The notes under the pieces: generated by a model
The model's database searches: none
What the model was told of the DNA's origin: nothing
Seen by the model: only the letters and a program-made list of their open reading frames with translations
DNA from: Thiomicrospira microaerophila
GTDB taxonomy: Bacteria > Pseudomonadota > Gammaproteobacteria > Thiomicrospirales > Thiomicrospiraceae
DNA: 64,000 bases
Direction: 5' to 3'
Assembly (NCBI RefSeq): GCF_000934765.1
Contig: NZ_JYNN01000014.1
Span: forward strand, 16,466-80,465
Position numbers and translations under genes: made by a program
Part shown: positions 42,355 through 51,779 of the stretch, piece after piece
Numbering within the stretch: the stretch's first letter is position 1
How the letters are laid out: each line of letters begins with the position of its first letter

Positions 42355-45015
42355 TTATGCATGAACGGGATAAGGTTTTTCAGCATCTAAACCGTATTTA
42401 TCAATGGCTTGTTGAACCACATCGGCTTTAATTTGACCTTGCTTAGCCAAACCTTTTAATGCTTCAACCACCACATAAAAACGGTTCACCTCAAAGAACT
42501 TACGCAATTGTTCGCGCGTGTCCGAACGACCAAACCCATCGGTACCCAATACATGATAATCACCAGGCACATATTCACGAATACGGTTTGCATAATCACG
42601 AATATAATCCGTTGCGGCAATAAACGGCCCTTGTGCCCCGTCTAAGACTTGAGTGACATAAGGCACTTTTGGCGCCGCCGTTGGGTGCAATGTGTTCCAG
42701 CGCTCAGTTTCAATCCCTTCACGACGCAACAAGTTAAAGCTCGGCACTGACCAAATATCGGCCGCTACATCCCAATCCTGCTCAAGTAATTCTGCTGCGG
42801 CAATCACTTCGCGGAAAATAGTGCCTGAACCCATTAATTGAACACGCTTTTTCGCTTTAGATGTTGATGTCTTAAACGGATAAATACCTTTAAGAATGCC
42901 TTCTTCAGCACCTTGCGGCATCGCTGGATGGCTATAATTTTCGTTCATCGCCGTAATGTAATAGAAAATATCTTCTTTGTTTTCAACCATACGCTTTAAG
43001 CCATCTTGAATAATGACCGCCATTTCATAGCCAAAGGTTGGGTCATAACTCAAACAATTAGGTACCGCATCAAACATCACCAGGTTATGACCATCTTGAT
43101 GCTGTAAGCCTTCGCCTTCTAGCGTTGTGCGCCCTGCCGTTCCGCCGATTAGGAAACCACGCGCACGTGAATCGCCCGCCGCCCAAGCCAAATCACCAAT
43201 ACGTTGGAAACCAAACATTGAATAGTAAATATAAAACGGAATCATGCTCACGCCATAGTTCGCATAAGCCGTGGCCGCCGAAATCCAAGATGACATCGCT
43301 CCCGCTTCGTTAATGCCTTCTTCCAATACCTGACCATTAGAGGATTCTTTGTACCACATCAACTGATCCGAATCGACCGGCTCATACAGCTGACCAGCTG
43401 GGTCATAAATACCCACCTGACGGAATAGGCCTTCCATACCAAAGGTACGCGCTTCGTCTGGAATAATCGGCACAATACGCTTGCCTAACTGCTTATCACG
43501 CAATAACACCGATAGCGCTCTAACAAACGCCATCGTTGTTGACATTTCACGATCAGCGGTACCATCTAATAACATTTGGAACGCGCTTAAGTCAGGAACC
43601 GTTAAGCTGTCAGAGTTATCTTGACGGCAAGGTAAAGAACCACCCAATTTGGCACGATTTTCCTGCATATACTTCATAATCGGACTATCAGGATCAGGGC
43701 GATAGAAAGGCACTTCTTTTTCTAACTGCTCATCTGAAATAGGCACAGAGAAACGATCACGGAAATACTTCAATCCATTAACGTCTAACTTTTTCTGTTG
43801 ATGCGCACTGTTAGCCGCTTCACCATATTCACCCATGCCGTAACCTTTAACGGTATGCGCTAAAATAACTGATGGTTGGCCTTTGGTTTCTGATGCGCGC
43901 TTATAAGCGTTATAAATCTTACGTGGCGAATGACCACCGCGCGTTAGGCGGAAAATATCTTGATCACTCATATCCTTGACTAACGCTAGCAACTCAGGAT
44001 ACTTACCAAAGAAATGCTCACGCACATAGCTGCCATTTTTTGCCTTATAAGCTTGGTATTCACCATCGACCACTTCGCCCATACGCTCAATCAGCTTACC
44101 GCTGGTGTCTTTTGCCAGCAAGGTATCCCAACCTGTACCCCAAAGCACTTTGATCACGTTCCAGCCTGCGCCACGGAACATGCCTTCCAGTTCTTGAATG
44201 ATTTTACCGTTACCACGTACAGGCCCATCTAAACGCTGTAGGTTACAGTTAACCACAAATATTAAGTTATCAAGATGCTCACGCTGCGCTAACTGAATCG
44301 CACCGCGTGATTCTGGTTCATCCATTTCACCGTCACCAAGATAGGCCCAAACTTTACGCCCTTCCGTTTTAGCCAAACCGCGCTTATCCATGTACTTCAT
44401 AAAACGGGCTTGGTATATCGCCATTAACGGTCCTAACCCCATAGATACGGTTGGGAACTGCCAAAAATCTGGCATTAACCAAGGGTGTGGGTAGGAGGAC
44501 AAGCCCTGACCATCGACTTCTTGACGGAAATTAACCAATTGCTTTTCATCTAAACGCCCTTCAAGAAAGGCTCGAGAATACATACCTGGTGCGGTATGAC
44601 CCTGAAAAAACACCATATCCGCGCCTAATTCATGATCCGGACCCTTGAAGAAATGATTCATCCCGACTTCGTAAAGCGTACAACTTGACGCATAGGAGGC
44701 AATATGACCCCCCACACTGGTTTCACGGTTCGCCTTTACGACCATCGCCATCGCATTCCAGCGCAAGATCGAACGCAAGCGCTGCTCGATACTTAAGTCA
44801 CCGGGATAACTTTCTTGCTCTTCAACCGCTATGGTGTTGATGTAAGGCGTATTGGCCGAATAAGGAATATCAATGCCGTGAACACGGGCTTTTTCAATCA
44901 AGGTAGCGATAATATGATGGGCTTTGTCTGTGCCTTCAAATTGAACTACGGCTTCAAGCGCATCCAACCACTCTTGAATTTCTTGCGGATCTTGATCAAT
45001 AAACTGATCGCTCAT
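42355..45015 (-). CDS. aceE: Pyruvate dehydrogenase E1 component
   Basis: Thiamine-diphosphate enzyme that decarboxylates pyruvate and acetylates E2 lipoyl groups. It has 886 residues, the normal length of homodimeric E1. Features include the N-terminal region DQDPQEIQEWLDALEAVV, the ThDP motif YLGDGEMDEPES near 228 with VNCNLQRLDGPVRGNGK, and ISAATAYANYGVSMIPFYIYYSMFG near 580. ATG 45015 is preceded by AGAGG; the open frame continues 11 codons upstream. First gene of the operon; the 240 bp before it contain no other gene. Confidence 0.97.
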   Translation of the reverse strand: MSDQFIDQDPQEIQEWLDALEAVVQFEGTDKAHHIIATLIEKARVHGIDIPYSANTPYINTIAVEEQESYPGDLSIEQRLRSILRWNAMAMVVKANRETSVGGHIASYASSCTLYEVGMNHFFKGPDHELGADMVFFQGHTAPGMYSRAFLEGRLDEKQLVNFRQEVDGQGLSSYPHPWLMPDFWQFPTVSMGLGPLMAIYQARFMKYMDKRGLAKTEGRKVWAYLGDGEMDEPESRGAIQLAQREHLDNLIFVVNCNLQRLDGPVRGNGKIIQELEGMFRGAGWNVIKVLWGTGWDTLLAKDTSGKLIERMGEVVDGEYQAYKAKNGSYVREHFFGKYPELLALVKDMSDQDIFRLTRGGHSPRKIYNAYKRASETKGQPSVILAHTVKGYGMGEYGEAANSAHQQKKLDVNGLKYFRDRFSVPISDEQLEKEVPFYRPDPDSPIMKYMQENRAKLGGSLPCRQDNSDSLTVPDLSAFQMLLDGTADREMSTTMAFVRALSVLLRDKQLGKRIVPIIPDEARTFGMEGLFRQVGIYDPAGQLYEPVDSDQLMWYKESSNGQVLEEGINEAGAMSSWISAATAYANYGVSMIPFYIYYSMFGFQRIGDLAWAAGDSRARGFLIGGTAGRTTLEGEGLQHQDGHNLVMFDAVPNCLSYDPTFGYEMAVIIQDGLKRMVENKEDIFYYITAMNENYSHPAMPQGAEEGILKGIYPFKTSTSKAKKRVQLMGSGTIFREVIAAAELLEQDWDVAADIWSVPSFNLLRREGIETERWNTLHPTAAPKVPYVTQVLDGAQGPFIAATDYIRDYANRIREYVPGDYHVLGTDGFGRSDTREQLRKFFEVNRFYVVVEALKGLAKQGQIKADVVQQAIDKYGLDAEKPYPVHA

Positions 45016-45258
45016 AAAGTGCACCTCTTGGGTAATAACCGAGCACACACACCGGTTCGGCGCGTGGCTCTTTTGTCGTTAAAGAGTTCGCTATCACTCC
45101 GCTTGCTTTGCAAAACAAACGGAATAAAAACCGAACTCGAAGGTTTAAATCAAAACTAAATTGCGCAAATAATATCACTTTTCGCGACAAAAAGCATGAG
45201 GCAGGAAGCAAATGCTAGAAGGGTGAGATGGAAAATAAAATAAAATCAATAAGCTACA

Positions 45259-45741
45259 TCAAAGCCAGAACTTATTTAAACACTCCTCCAACTCCGTTAA
45301 GGCTTGATGATAAACAGCCTGTTTAAAACTGACCACATCCTGAACGGGCTGCCAATAATCTACCCATGCCCAAGCTTCAAACTCTGGCGAGCTATGCAGC
45401 GCAAGGTTAATAGCCTCTTCTGAAGCCTCCAAGCCTAGCATAAACCAGATTTGCTTTTGACCAATACATACGGGCTGGCTGTAATGGCGAATCAAGTGTT
45501 TGGGCAAATCATAATGGAGCCAGTCCTCCGTTTTACCTAAAACCCTAACATCAGAAGGCGAAAGTCCGACCTCTTCCTTAAGCTCTCGAAACACGGCTTG
45601 CTGCGGCGTTTCGCTTTCACGAATCCCCCCCTGTGGAAACTGCCAGGCATCTTGATAGATGCGCTTTCCCCAGAACAACTTACCCTGTTTATTGGCAATA
45701 ATAATGCCTACATTTAAGCGATAGCCATTCTGATCAATCAC
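45259..45741 (-). CDS. rppH: RNA pyrophosphohydrolase (Nudix)
   Basis: Removes pyrophosphate from 5'-triphosphate mRNA and so triggers decay. The 160 residues start MIDQNGYRLNVGIIIANKQG and contain WQFPQGGIRESETPQQAVFR-ELKEEVGL, the Nudix box, at residues 34-60. It is divergent from the HAD phosphatase gene, as is common in relatives where rppH lies near serB-like genes. Confidence 0.95.
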   Translation of the reverse strand: MIDQNGYRLNVGIIIANKQGKLFWGKRIYQDAWQFPQGGIRESETPQQAVFRELKEEVGLSPSDVRVLGKTEDWLHYDLPKHLIRHYSQPVCIGQKQIWFMLGLEASEEAINLALHSSPEFEAWAWVDYWQPVQDVVSFKQAVYHQALTELEECLNKFWL

Positions 45742-45912
45742 GAGATATTCCCAAATAAGTTTTTACATTTGTCTAATATGTTAATAATGCCGAAAAAAGG
45801 TCAAACTTTCAATTAAAAACCTGTTTAATTTAGCAAAAACACATCTACAGGCTTGTTGAAAATCCACTTCTCTATTAGGATGACGTTTTTGAAACAAATA
45901 AAGAGAAAAGCA

Positions 45913-46566
45913 ATGCGTTTAGCCATCTTTGATTTAGACAACACCCTGATTGCGGGTGACAGTGATTATCTTTGGGGTGAGTTTTTAGTCAAAAACCAAC
46001 TGATTGATGCCCAGGAATACCAACAGCAAAACCAGCGCTTTTACCAACAATACAAAGATGGCACGCTGGATATCTACGAATATCAAGCCTTTTCACTCAA
46101 GCCACTGAGCGAGCATCCTATAGAACAACTCACTCTTTGGCATCAACAATTTATGCAACAGATGATTGAACCCATTTTACTACCCAAAGCCCAAGCGGTG
46201 ATTGAAGAGCACCGCGCAGCGGGAGACCAACTCCTCATTATCACCGCCACCAACAGCTTTATAACACGCCCTATCGGCTTAAAACTAGGTATTGACCAGC
46301 TGATCGGCACCGAACCTGAAGTGCTTAATGGTCGCTATACAGGTCGTGTCGCAGGCATTCCCTCATTCCAACAAGGCAAAATTACTCGCCTGAACGAATG
46401 GCTGAATCAAAATCCCTTATCGCTAGAAGATAGTTTTTTCTACTCAGATTCACATAATGACCTGCCACTACTCGAGCTGGTCAGCCACCCAATTGTGGTG
46501 GATGCTGATGAAAAACTCACCCAAGTCGCACAACAACGCGGCTGGCAACAGCTTAGTTTTCGTTAA
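45913..46566 (+). CDS. HAD-IB family hydrolase (SerB-like phosphatase)
   Basis: A 217-residue HAD phosphatase: motif I LAIFDLDNTLIAGDSD at residues 3-18, motif II LIITATNSF near 100 and motif III/IV FYSDSHNDLPLLELV near 185. The size and the cap between motifs I and II fit the SerB/HAD-IB branch, which includes phosphoserine- and histidinol-phosphate-type enzymes; the substrate cannot be fixed from sequence. ATG 45913 gives the conserved start. Its 3' end overlaps the convergent thioredoxin gene by 14 bp. Confidence 0.85.
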   Translation: MRLAIFDLDNTLIAGDSDYLWGEFLVKNQLIDAQEYQQQNQRFYQQYKDGTLDIYEYQAFSLKPLSEHPIEQLTLWHQQFMQQMIEPILLPKAQAVIEEHRAAGDQLLIITATNSFITRPIGLKLGIDQLIGTEPEVLNGRYTGRVAGIPSFQQGKITRLNEWLNQNPLSLEDSFFYSDSHNDLPLLELVSHPIVVDADEKLTQVAQQRGWQQLSFR

Positions 46567-46906
46567 CATCTGTTTCAAAACGCATTGAATAAGGGCGTGA
46601 CAAGTCTGCCAATAACCCTGGCAGACTGAAGTTACGGGTTTTTTCAATAAAACGTTGTCCATCAATATACACCTGCACAACGGGCAAAGAAAACACCCCT
46701 TTTTGCGAACAAATATCTGTTGTGACTTGGCAATCGACATACACTAGCATTAACTGCGCAAAATCCTCCGCCAGTGCTTGAGCAAGTTTAGGCTTAATCA
46801 CATTACACACACCACAGTGCGCACCGCCAAACAAGACCACCAGGCCTGGTTGTGTTTGGATTAAATTATCTAATTCTTCAATCGTTGTAAGTTGTTGCAT
46901 ACTCAT
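46553..46906 (-). CDS. Thioredoxin-like protein (CGVC)
   Basis: A cytoplasmic 117-residue protein with thioredoxin fold: LVVLFGGAHCGVCNVIKPKL near residue 22 gives the active site CGVC, and SLPVVQVYIDGQ near 72 the cis-proline. It lacks the usual WC-GPC signature. Its stop is convergent with the HAD gene, and its start (46906) shares a base with the ROK kinase stop. A palindrome copy (46839-46850) encodes QPGLVV in the strand before the active site. Confidence 0.82.
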   Translation of the reverse strand: MSMQQLTTIEELDNLIQTQPGLVVLFGGAHCGVCNVIKPKLAQALAEDFAQLMLVYVDCQVTTDICSQKGVFSLPVVQVYIDGQRFIEKTRNFSLPGLLADLSRPYSMRFETDVNEN

Positions 46907-47814
46907 TACCCCTCACTACTCCATAACCATGCGGCGCCAATTACACCTGCGGAATCACCCAACAAAGGGGCTTTTAATTGTGTCACCACCTCGTCACTAA
47001 ACACCCATTTTGACCAACGTTTAGGCACTTCATCATAAAGCTCATGAATTTGACTCAATCCCCCACCCAATACAACCACTTCAGGATCAAACACATTAAT
47101 CACCGAGGCTAATCCCTTGGCTAACCAATCGTAATAAGCATTCATTATATCGATGGCCTGCTGATCAGCCTGACGCATCTGTTCTACAATTTGCTGAGCC
47201 GTTAAGTGACGTGCGGTGACCTCTTTAAAACGCTTCGCCAAGCCCGGACCCGATAAAAAGGTTTCAATGCAATCTTGCTTGCCACAATAGCAGGCCTGGT
47301 TAGACATATATTGGCTATTCCAAGGCAACGGATTATGCCCCCACTCACCTGCTATCCCGTTCGCCCCCTCAACAATCTCGCCGTTAAAAACCAAACCCCC
47401 ACCACACCCCGTGCCAATTATTACACCAAACACTGATTTCGCACCGAAAGCCGCGCCCTGTGAAGCCTCGGCCAATGCAAAACAATTGGCATCGTTCGCA
47501 ATGCAAATGGGGCGAAGCAGTAGGTTTTCAAGATCGCCTTTTAAATCTTCACCAATCAACCAAATCGAGTTAGCATTCTTCACCCGACCTGTTTTAGCCG
47601 ATATCGCCCCAGGAATGCCCACGCCGATGCTTGGCTTATAACTCAAGGCTAATTGATTCTGAGCCTGCTCAACCAGGCCTGCTATCGCCTGCAAGGTGGC
47701 CAGATAATCACCCTGTGGCGTAGCAACACGGGTTCGCAAAAGTACATCACCCATTGGGTTGATGGCCACGATTTCGATTTTTGTGCCACCTAAATCAATA
47801 CCCAGCCTGACCAT
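46906..47814 (-). CDS. ROK-family sugar kinase
   Basis: A 302-residue protein with the ATP motif MVRLGIDLGGTKIEIVA at the start, the sugar-binding stretch SIWLIGEDL and NDANCFALAEA near 110-120, GTGCGGGLVFNG near 135 and the ROK zinc site GHNPLPWNSQ with CYCGKQDCIE near 155-185. The closest style is fructokinase or N-acetylglucosamine kinase; the sugar is not decidable. It overlaps the DUF455 gene by one base and carries two palindrome copies (47291, 47674). Confidence 0.88.
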   Translation of the reverse strand: MVRLGIDLGGTKIEIVAINPMGDVLLRTRVATPQGDYLATLQAIAGLVEQAQNQLALSYKPSIGVGIPGAISAKTGRVKNANSIWLIGEDLKGDLENLLLRPICIANDANCFALAEASQGAAFGAKSVFGVIIGTGCGGGLVFNGEIVEGANGIAGEWGHNPLPWNSQYMSNQACYCGKQDCIETFLSGPGLAKRFKEVTARHLTAQQIVEQMRQADQQAIDIMNAYYDWLAKGLASVINVFDPEVVVLGGGLSQIHELYDEVPKRWSKWVFSDEVVTQLKAPLLGDSAGVIGAAWLWSSEG

Positions 47815-48641
47815 TAGCTCACCCTCTCAAATGTTTGCTGCTCCAGTGATCTTAACCATTCAATTTCTTGCTCAGAAAACCCCGCTTCCCTTCTTGCATC
47901 ATAGTTAAAGGGACCTCGAATATTGCCATGAAAATATAAACCTAATAACCGCTGAAACTCATCAAATGGATTAAGCCCACGCTGCACACAAACATAACGA
48001 TACCATCGCGTACCCACCGCAACATGACCGATTTCATCACGTAGTAATATTTTTAAAATCTCCACACCACGGCGATCACCGATGGCCCGCAGCTTCTTAA
48101 TCATTGCGGGCGTCACATCTAAACCGCGAGCTTCGAGAGTACGCGGCACCATCGCCATCCGCACCAAAACATCATGATCGGTTTCATAGGTCGTCAACCA
48201 AAGCCCATTATGAGCAGGAAAATCACCATAGTCATAACCCAATTGATCTAAGTGCTCGCGAATAAGCTGAAAGTGATAAGCCTCCTCACCCGCTACACCT
48301 AACCAATCTTGGTAATAGTTATAGGGCATCGCTTGAAAGCGATAGATGGCGTCAAGGGCTAGGTTAATCGCATTAAATTCAATATGCGCTATAGAATGCA
48401 TTAAAGCAGCATGCCCCTCTGGCGACCCTATCCCCCTTCTCGGAAGAGCTTTGGGCGGCACCAATTCAGGCTTGGCAGGACGTCCAGGATCGGCAATACG
48501 CATTATTGAGTTTAAAGGTTCAAAGACAAAGTTGCGCTCGCTCCAGTTAAACAATAATTTATCAAGTAACTGAACTTTTTGTGATAAGTCATCACACATT
48601 AAACAGTCAAGCACCGCAGAAAATAAGTTGATTTTAGTCAT
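47814..48641 (-). CDS. DUF455 ferritin-like protein
   Basis: A 275-residue helical protein with carboxylate/histidine pairs typical of a di-iron ferritin-like fold: HIEFNAINLALDAIYRF near 85, GEEAYHFQLIREHL near 118 and LRDEIGHVAVGTRWY near 200. It matches the DUF455 family (MiaE-related), whose enzymatic role is not established. First gene of a three-gene overlapping operon with the ROK kinase and the thioredoxin-like protein. Confidence 0.85.
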   Translation of the reverse strand: MTKINLFSAVLDCLMCDDLSQKVQLLDKLLFNWSERNFVFEPLNSIMRIADPGRPAKPELVPPKALPRRGIGSPEGHAALMHSIAHIEFNAINLALDAIYRFQAMPYNYYQDWLGVAGEEAYHFQLIREHLDQLGYDYGDFPAHNGLWLTTYETDHDVLVRMAMVPRTLEARGLDVTPAMIKKLRAIGDRRGVEILKILLRDEIGHVAVGTRWYRYVCVQRGLNPFDEFQRLLGLYFHGNIRGPFNYDARREAGFSEQEIEWLRSLEQQTFERVS

Positions 48642-48673
48642 CCGACTTTACACTCAAATAGAGGTTTACAATT

Positions 48674-48705
48674 GTCAAAAAAAAAGCCAGCTTGCGCTGG
48701 CTTTT
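48674..48705 (-). terminator. Terminator of the secreted hypothetical gene
   Basis: On the minus strand AAAAGCCAGC and GCTGGCTTTT pair around GCAA, followed by a run of nine T. It lies 32 bp after the 48738 stop. Confidence 0.85.
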
Positions 48706-48737
48706 CGAGATGCATCACCTAAATCAATAACAGGGAA

Positions 48738-49121
48738 TTATTGACGGTAGTAAGCTGCCATTAAGTAGCGTACACCCATGAAGTTCTTCGTATCAATCGC
48801 GTTAAATAGGATAGCCCATTTTTCGCGATCTTCTGGCGTCATAACAGAATAAGGCGCTTTAACATACTGCTTACCATCTGCTGCTGTGAACTTCCATTGA
48901 GACTTATATTGCTGTTCCATGCGAGTCAGTTCAGCTCTGCACTGATCAACGGTAGACTTCTGCTGCACTTCACGTGCTGCAGGTGTTCCACCTACGATCG
49001 CCGCTTCAATCAGCGTTTTTGCATCACTTACACACTGCTCATACACAGAAGAAGCATGAACATTCATTGAGAACGCCGCTACACCTGACAGAAACAAAGC
49101 TTTAAGAGTTAATTGTTTCAT
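48738..49121 (-). CDS. Secreted hypothetical protein
   Basis: A 127-residue protein with a clear signal peptide (LKALFLSGVAAFSMNVHA) and a mature domain containing two cysteines (YEQCVSDAK, VDQCRAEL) that may form one disulfide. No family recognised. It has its own terminator and an AGT-ATT-rich leader; probably monocistronic. Confidence 0.75.
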   Translation of the reverse strand: MKQLTLKALFLSGVAAFSMNVHASSVYEQCVSDAKTLIEAAIVGGTPAAREVQQKSTVDQCRAELTRMEQQYKSQWKFTAADGKQYVKAPYSVMTPEDREKWAILFNAIDTKNFMGVRYLMAAYYRQ

Positions 49122-49218
49122 TTAATACTCCAAAAAGGTTTTGCCTCTCTAGCGTTTGTAATTTTGCCGTTTTTATCGGCTAATTGCAAGCCTTAGTTGA
49201 TAGAATATTATCAAACAC

Positions 49219-50676
49219 TTATAGCACGGCGGGACGATTCACAACATCTGGGTGCTTATTCGGCCACTTTAATGAACCTACCACCATACCAAATATGGCG
49301 GCAAAGAAGCCAATAAAATGCGCCGGTAGGCTCTCCTCAAGCCCTGGAACAAGCCACTCAAGCGTTAGCCAAACAATTAAACCCAATACAATACCCAAGA
49401 TAGCACCCGCCACACTGGCGCGTTTCCAATAGAGACCGGCCACTAAAGGCACAAATGCAACAACCAGCGTCACTTTGTAGGCATTTTCAACCATTTTATG
49501 AATTGAGGTCTCCTGCTCAAGCGCCCATAATGTATAGATGGCCACCAACAGCGCAAATGCAACCACCACACCACGGGTTAACAAGAGTAAATAACGATCA
49601 CTCAAGCCTTTAATAAAGTCTTTTAAAATATTCTCAGAGATAATCACTGAAGGCGCTAACATGGTCGCAGAAGCGGTAGACATAATGACCGACAACAGCG
49701 CGCCATAAAAAATCACCTGCGCAAATATCGGTAAATGCTCCTTAACCAGATGTGGCAACACCAACTGGGCATCAATCGACATAAAGGTAGCCACCAGGTC
49801 AGGGTTAATTAAATAGGCTGAATAACCTAAAAATATCGGCACAGCCGCAAACACCAAATAAATCACACCACCACTGACCGTACCCCAAACGGCAATGTTT
49901 TCATTTTTTGATGTATTTGCACGCTGAAACACATCTTGTTGCGCCAACGAACCCAAACCCATCGTTAGCAAGGCGGACATAAAAGCCAACATCGCTATCG
50001 CATTCAAGTCCGGCCAGAAGTTAAATTTCTCGGCTTGGGCGGCATGCTCTATCACTGGCATAACTCCACCCGTACCGCCTTCCATAGTGGCTAGATACCA
50101 AGCAATAAACAACAAACCCAGCACAATAATAATCATCTGCACAAAAGTCGTCATCGCAACCGACCACATGCCGCCAAATAAAGTATAAATCAACACGACT
50201 GCCGTACCCAGCAACACACCATTAAACACCGATATATAGCCATCTGAGAGCACATTGAAAACAATACCCAATGCCATAATCTGCGCCGACACCCAACCCA
50301 AATAAGAAATCGCTATCGCCACCGAAGCCACCAACTCAACCCGACGGTCAAATCGAATGCGGTAAAAATCGCCCAAGGTGAGCAAATTCATGCGATAGAG
50401 TTTTCGCGCTAAAAACAAGCCAAATAAAATTAAACACAAGGCCGCGCCAAACGGATCAGCAATGAGAGAGCCTAAGTCACCCTCCAAAAATTCAGCCGGA
50501 ATGCCCAACACGGTTTCAGCACCAAACCAGGTGGCAAACACCATCGCGGTGACCACCCATATAGGCAAACTGCGCCCAGCCGATACATAATCACCCAGAT
50601 TTTTTACTTTAGTGGCGGCATACAACCCTAAACCAATAGAGGCAAGTAGATATAAAAAAGTGAAACTGATAAGCAT
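49219..50676 (-). CDS. Sodium:solute symporter (SSS family)
   Basis: A 485-residue membrane protein with about 13 hydrophobic segments. WFGAETVLGIPAEFLEGDLG near residue 50 and LGSLAQQDVFQRANTSKNEN near 240 are typical of the SSS family. It imports a small solute with Na+. The substrate cannot be assigned from sequence; proline-, pantothenate- and carboxylate-type members all share these motifs. It stands alone, upstream of the secreted hypothetical gene. Confidence 0.88.
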   Translation of the reverse strand: MLISFTFLYLLASIGLGLYAATKVKNLGDYVSAGRSLPIWVVTAMVFATWFGAETVLGIPAEFLEGDLGSLIADPFGAALCLILFGLFLARKLYRMNLLTLGDFYRIRFDRRVELVASVAIAISYLGWVSAQIMALGIVFNVLSDGYISVFNGVLLGTAVVLIYTLFGGMWSVAMTTFVQMIIIVLGLLFIAWYLATMEGGTGGVMPVIEHAAQAEKFNFWPDLNAIAMLAFMSALLTMGLGSLAQQDVFQRANTSKNENIAVWGTVSGGVIYLVFAAVPIFLGYSAYLINPDLVATFMSIDAQLVLPHLVKEHLPIFAQVIFYGALLSVIMSTASATMLAPSVIISENILKDFIKGLSDRYLLLLTRGVVVAFALLVAIYTLWALEQETSIHKMVENAYKVTLVVAFVPLVAGLYWKRASVAGAILGIVLGLIVWLTLEWLVPGLEESLPAHFIGFFAAIFGMVVGSLKWPNKHPDVVNRPAVL

Positions 50677-50761
50677 GCTGAGCGCCCTCTTTCAAAGGAT
50701 CGGTTAAAAAAATGAAATATAGCAAGAAACCGGAAAATCGAATAGCATTTTTTTCGACAAA

Positions 50762-50794
50762 CAAAAAACCCCGTTAAGCGAACTTAACGGGGTT
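50762..50794 (-). terminator. Terminator of tRNA-Lys
   Basis: On the minus strand AACCCCGTTAAGTTCGC-TTAACGGGG is followed by TTTTTTG, beginning 8 bp after the tRNA. Confidence 0.88.
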
Positions 50795-50802
50795 AATATG
50801 TA

Positions 50803-50878
50803 TGGTGGGTCGTGTGCGACTCGAACGCACGACCAATTGGTTAAAAGCCAACTGCTCTACCAACTGAGCTAACGACCC
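50803..50878 (-). tRNA. tRNA-Lys (TTT)
   Basis: A 76-nt cloverleaf with acceptor GGGTCGT, D-loop AGCTCAGTTGGTAGAGC, anticodon TTT in loop CTTTTAA, T-loop GTTCGAGTC and encoded CCA. Confidence 0.98.
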
Positions 50879-50895
50879 TCGTTGATATGCAGCGT

Positions 50896-50923
50896 ATTAT
50901 ATAGAGTTTTAACAGCTTGGCAA
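50896..50923 (-). promoter_or_regulatory. Promoter of tRNA-Lys
   Basis: TTGCCA (-35, 50923-50918) and TATAAT (-10, 50901-50896) with a 16-bp spacer, 17 bp upstream of the mature tRNA. Confidence 0.8.
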
Positions 50924-51039
50924 GCCTTTTTTCAAAAAAAATTAAACTTTTTAAAACTCTTTTGAAATAGGCTACAAAAACATACATAAAATTAAAACGA
51001 TTACTAACCCAGATTTTTAGCCCGGATGTTTAGTTTCAG

Positions 51040-51720
51040 TTAGCGATAGCGTGTTGGATCAACCCGTCCGGCATCTAAAAAACCTTGGCGACGCAAGCGA
51101 CAAGAATCGCAAACACCACACGCACGACCCTGCGGGTCTGCTTGGTAACAAGATACCGTCTGCGCGTAATCAACGCCTAAGTCGGATCCCATTGTTATAA
51201 TTTGAGCCTTAGTTAGGTCAATTAAAGGTGTTTCTATTTTAATTGACTGACCTTCTGTAGCCGATTTAGTTGCTAGATTAGCCATTAATTCAAAGGCGGC
51301 AATATACTCAGGCCTACAATCAGGATACCCAGAATAATCGACCGCATTAACACCAATAAAAATATGATTAGCTTCAAGCACTTCAGCTAACCCCAAAGCA
51401 TAAGATAGAAATATCGTATTGCGGGCGGGTACGTATGTCACTGGAATCAAGTCTGTTACACCGTCAACCGGCACATCAATATTAAAATCGGTTAGCGCAG
51501 ACCCACCAATCGCGGCCATATTCATCTGCATAACACGGTGGCTTTGAGCGCCATGAATAACAGATAAGCGCTGAGCGGCTTCTAGCTCCACTTGATGACG
51601 TTGGCCGTAATCAAAGCTCAAAGTATGACAGCTATACCCCTGTGATCGGGCATAGGCCAAAACAGTAACCGAATCCAAACCACCCGACAACAACACCACC
51701 GCTCTTTTTAAATCATTCAT
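51040..51720 (-). CDS. queC: 7-cyano-7-deazaguanine synthase
   Basis: Makes preQ0 from carboxy-deazaguanine and ammonia for queuosine tRNA modification. The 226 residues start with the PP-loop [17 protein letters not shown], carry [15 protein letters not shown] near 95 and the zinc site [20 protein letters not shown] near 190-210. It closes the tol-pal cluster (59 bp after cpoB), an order common in Proteobacteria. Confidence 0.96.
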   Translation of the reverse strand: MNDLKRAVVLLSGGLDSVTVLAYARSQGYSCHTLSFDYGQRHQVELEAAQRLSVIHGAQSHRVMQMNMAAIGGSALTDFNIDVPVDGVTDLIPVTYVPARNTIFLSYALGLAEVLEANHIFIGVNAVDYSGYPDCRPEYIAAFELMANLATKSATEGQSIKIETPLIDLTKAQIITMGSDLGVDYAQTVSCYQADPQGRACGVCDSCRLRRQGFLDAGRVDPTRYR

Positions 51721-51779
51721 ACATGCTCATAAACTATAAAATTATTAATTAAAGCTTGCGCCTTGTCCCTCACGCGCCG

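Noticed and set aside
43125..43313. Plus-strand short frames opposite aceE, lpdA, aspS and similar genes
   Set aside because: They are shadows of strongly supported genes on the minus strand.
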